From Cymbidium sinense (lineage: Eukaryota; Streptophyta; Magnoliopsida; Asparagales; Orchidaceae): DNA of 64,000 bases. The translations under genes were made by a program, and so were the position numbers. Positions 62,236 through 64,000 of the stretch are shown one piece after another. Each line of letters begins with the position of its first letter. Within the stretch, counting starts at the first letter, position 1. The stretch lies in assembly GCA_021442155.1 (NCBI GenBank), contig CM038216.1, forward strand, positions 155,233,983 to 155,297,982, written 5' to 3'. The notes under the pieces are model-generated. The model made no database searches. It was given only the letters and a program-made list of their open reading frames with translations, and was not told where the DNA came from.

Positions 62236-62613
62236 GGCTGTTTAGTTGCCTGCATTTGAAATATAATATAAAATAAATATAGAAATTTTAATTTTTTTAA
62301 TGTTTAGTTTGAAGTTAAATAAATTTTCAATGTAATGTAATATATTATAAATACATTATGAAAGTTATTTTTGGTGTATTTAGAATTACCGATTTGGAAT
62401 TTCAAATACACCAATTAAAAGTGATGATATATCATTTATCCGCCCCTCAGTCACCCTCATGATTATCCGTACCTTCAAAATACTTTACTTTTTTTTTTTC
62501 AACAAAAAAATAAAGTCATGAATTTATAAAACTCTCAACCAAATAACTATAAAGTAATCATTTTATACTGCATTCTTTTTACACTATATTTTAAATATAG
62601 ACAATCAAATAGC
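62236..62613. mobile_element. Possible MITE with imperfect terminal inverted repeats
   Basis: The left end GGGCTGTTTAGTTGCCTGCA and the reverse complement of the right end (GGAGCTATTTGATTGTCTAT) agree at about three quarters of 28 positions. The tips resemble Tourist elements (GGGC-TGTTT). No intact target duplication was found. Confidence 0.4.
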
Positions 62614-62767
62614 TCCTGAGATCCTCAATCAATTCTTCATATCTTCTCCGTCGCCTTCTGCCCCTCAACTATTTTTGACATGCTCAACTATAACACTATT
62701 GACACCTCTTCTACTATTTCCACTATTCCGCTTCCTACTTCTTTCATTTAAGCCTGCCCATTCTAAG

Positions 62768-62769
<2 letters not shown>

Positions 62770-62798
<29 letters not shown>
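62770..62798. repeat. (CT)n microsatellite
   Basis: About 29 bp of CT repeat. Confidence 0.95.
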
Positions 62799-62802
<4 letters not shown>

Positions 62803-64000
62803 TTATTTTACACATCAGCATGTGACATGAACAACTTGACAGTATTCACCTTCACCACAAGTTTCATTGCCATTGACTTAATATCTCGGGCAACCATTCC
62901 TGGCCATTCGATAAGTTTTTCTAGTTCGTCCCCCAACTTACGATGCCCACCCCACGACAAACAATCTCTATTCGTTGTACATGTCCAATGCGGTTTGTCT
63001 AACCCTCGTTGTGCACCACACCATCTGTAACGGGTTCAACTTGATGTAAGTTCATCAAGCAATGGTTCACTATCGCATCCGCTAGTTTTCGACTAGAGGG
63101 TTAACTCCATTGTCGCTAGCTCCGGTGGCAGACTGCGGATAGAGGTAACTGAAGGAGAAAGGGAGTAAGTGGGAAGCGTTGTTTTTGTTCTATATAATCA
63201 ACCCTATGACTTGTGTGCTATATACAAAAATCTCATAAATTTTATTATTTTTCATAACAATTTTTTTACATGTGAGAAGAAAGAAAGGAACAAATATGTG
63301 AATATATAACTGTCAAAGTGAAAGTATTAATAATATGCTTTTAGCTACCCTATGCTACGAGCTTGTCATGGAGGACTAAAAAAGATTTATTAAATAGACA
63401 TTTTAAGAGCATCTTGATGGTTATCTAAGGAGATTAATATGCGTAGATGTGAAATTATTTTTTAAAATAATGGAATTTCTTAATTTTAATTTTTTTGTTC
63501 TATAATTTTTGAGTTATTTTCATTTATAATATTATTCTATCATTGTAAGTTTTGGGCATTTACCTATGCACCACATAAATTTTATATATTTGTATATTTA
63601 ATATATAAATTTTGATATTTATATTTATAGCACTCAAATTGTTAACATCAGATCAAAAATATTACTATTATTATTGTTTTTAAAGTGAATGTATTTTTTC
63701 ATGCATAGGTGAAATGTTAGATATATAAATATTAAATTTTAGGTATTTGATATATAAATACTTAGAATTGTGTATTATCTATGTAAATCTTTTTTATGTT
63801 TATATTTATTTTTATCTATATATGTTTCATCAAATAAAATATATCCATAAATATTTGAATGATTTGTAAGAGTATATTTTATACAAATTATTTTGTATAA
63901 TTTATAATAAAATTATTTTCTATTATGTTTTTTTCTTCATGGTCTTATGACAATAATTTTAATTTTATTCATTTTATTATTATTTTTTATATTTGTCTAA
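62799..64000. other. Unassigned right end of the window
   Basis: 62820-63180 is richer in G+C and holds a 67-codon + frame (62827-63030) without recognised similarity. The rest is very AT-rich. Confidence 0.4.

Overview
The window is nuclear DNA from a flowering plant. Three things show this: a split gene for a chloroplast protein-import receptor, plant-type transposons (RTE LINEs with TTG tails, Ty3/gypsy Tekay-like and Ty1/copia elements, hAT, MULE and MITE remnants), and an endogenous caulimovirid-like pararetrovirus. I cannot name the species.

There is one confidently recognised cellular gene, a TOC90-type (Toc159 family) GTPase on the + strand. Coding exon 1 (10634-10751) starts MMKNFKEW and ends in a phase-1 GT donor. 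Coding exon 2 (44422-46649) follows a clean pyrimidine-rich AG acceptor in the matching phase and carries the GTPase and membrane domains. Together they give about 781 residues, a normal TOC90 length. The intron between them is about 33.7 kb and holds most of the transposons in the window.

Layout: 1-450, nothing recognised. 451-7321, a degraded but almost exactly unit-length pararetrovirus copy on the - strand, with a tRNA-Met primer site, coat-protein zinc knuckle, movement-protein-like ORF, protease, reverse transcriptase/RNase H and a possible promoter, bounded by a direct repeat of about 53 bp. 7790-8462, a gypsy gag/protease fragment. 8504-8933, a foldback element. 9583-10510, a LINE 3' fragment ending about 120 bp before the TOC90 start codon. 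10634-46649, TOC90. Its intron contains an RTE LINE (12491-23400) split by a Tekay-like gypsy element (about 13690-21653), a copia fragment (25700-26690), a near-complete antisense RTE LINE with perfect 13-bp target duplications (29780-32760), two degenerate tandem-repeat fields (34930-36320 and 37038-37600) and an unidentified GC-rich ORF (38561-38932). Downstream of TOC90 are a 293-bp LINE tail with a perfect 17-bp duplication (49855-50147), a hAT transposase pseudogene split by a second Tekay-like element (52188-58132), a MULE transposase remnant cut by a Tourist-like MITE (59634-60237), a further LINE tail (61130-61700) and a possible MITE (62236-62613).

The transposon and viral genes are all damaged, so the only gene likely to be working is TOC90. 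Its product would sit in the outer chloroplast envelope and receive preproteins. No tRNA, rRNA or CRISPR array was seen. All coordinates were read by eye; element edges without a target duplication are approximate.
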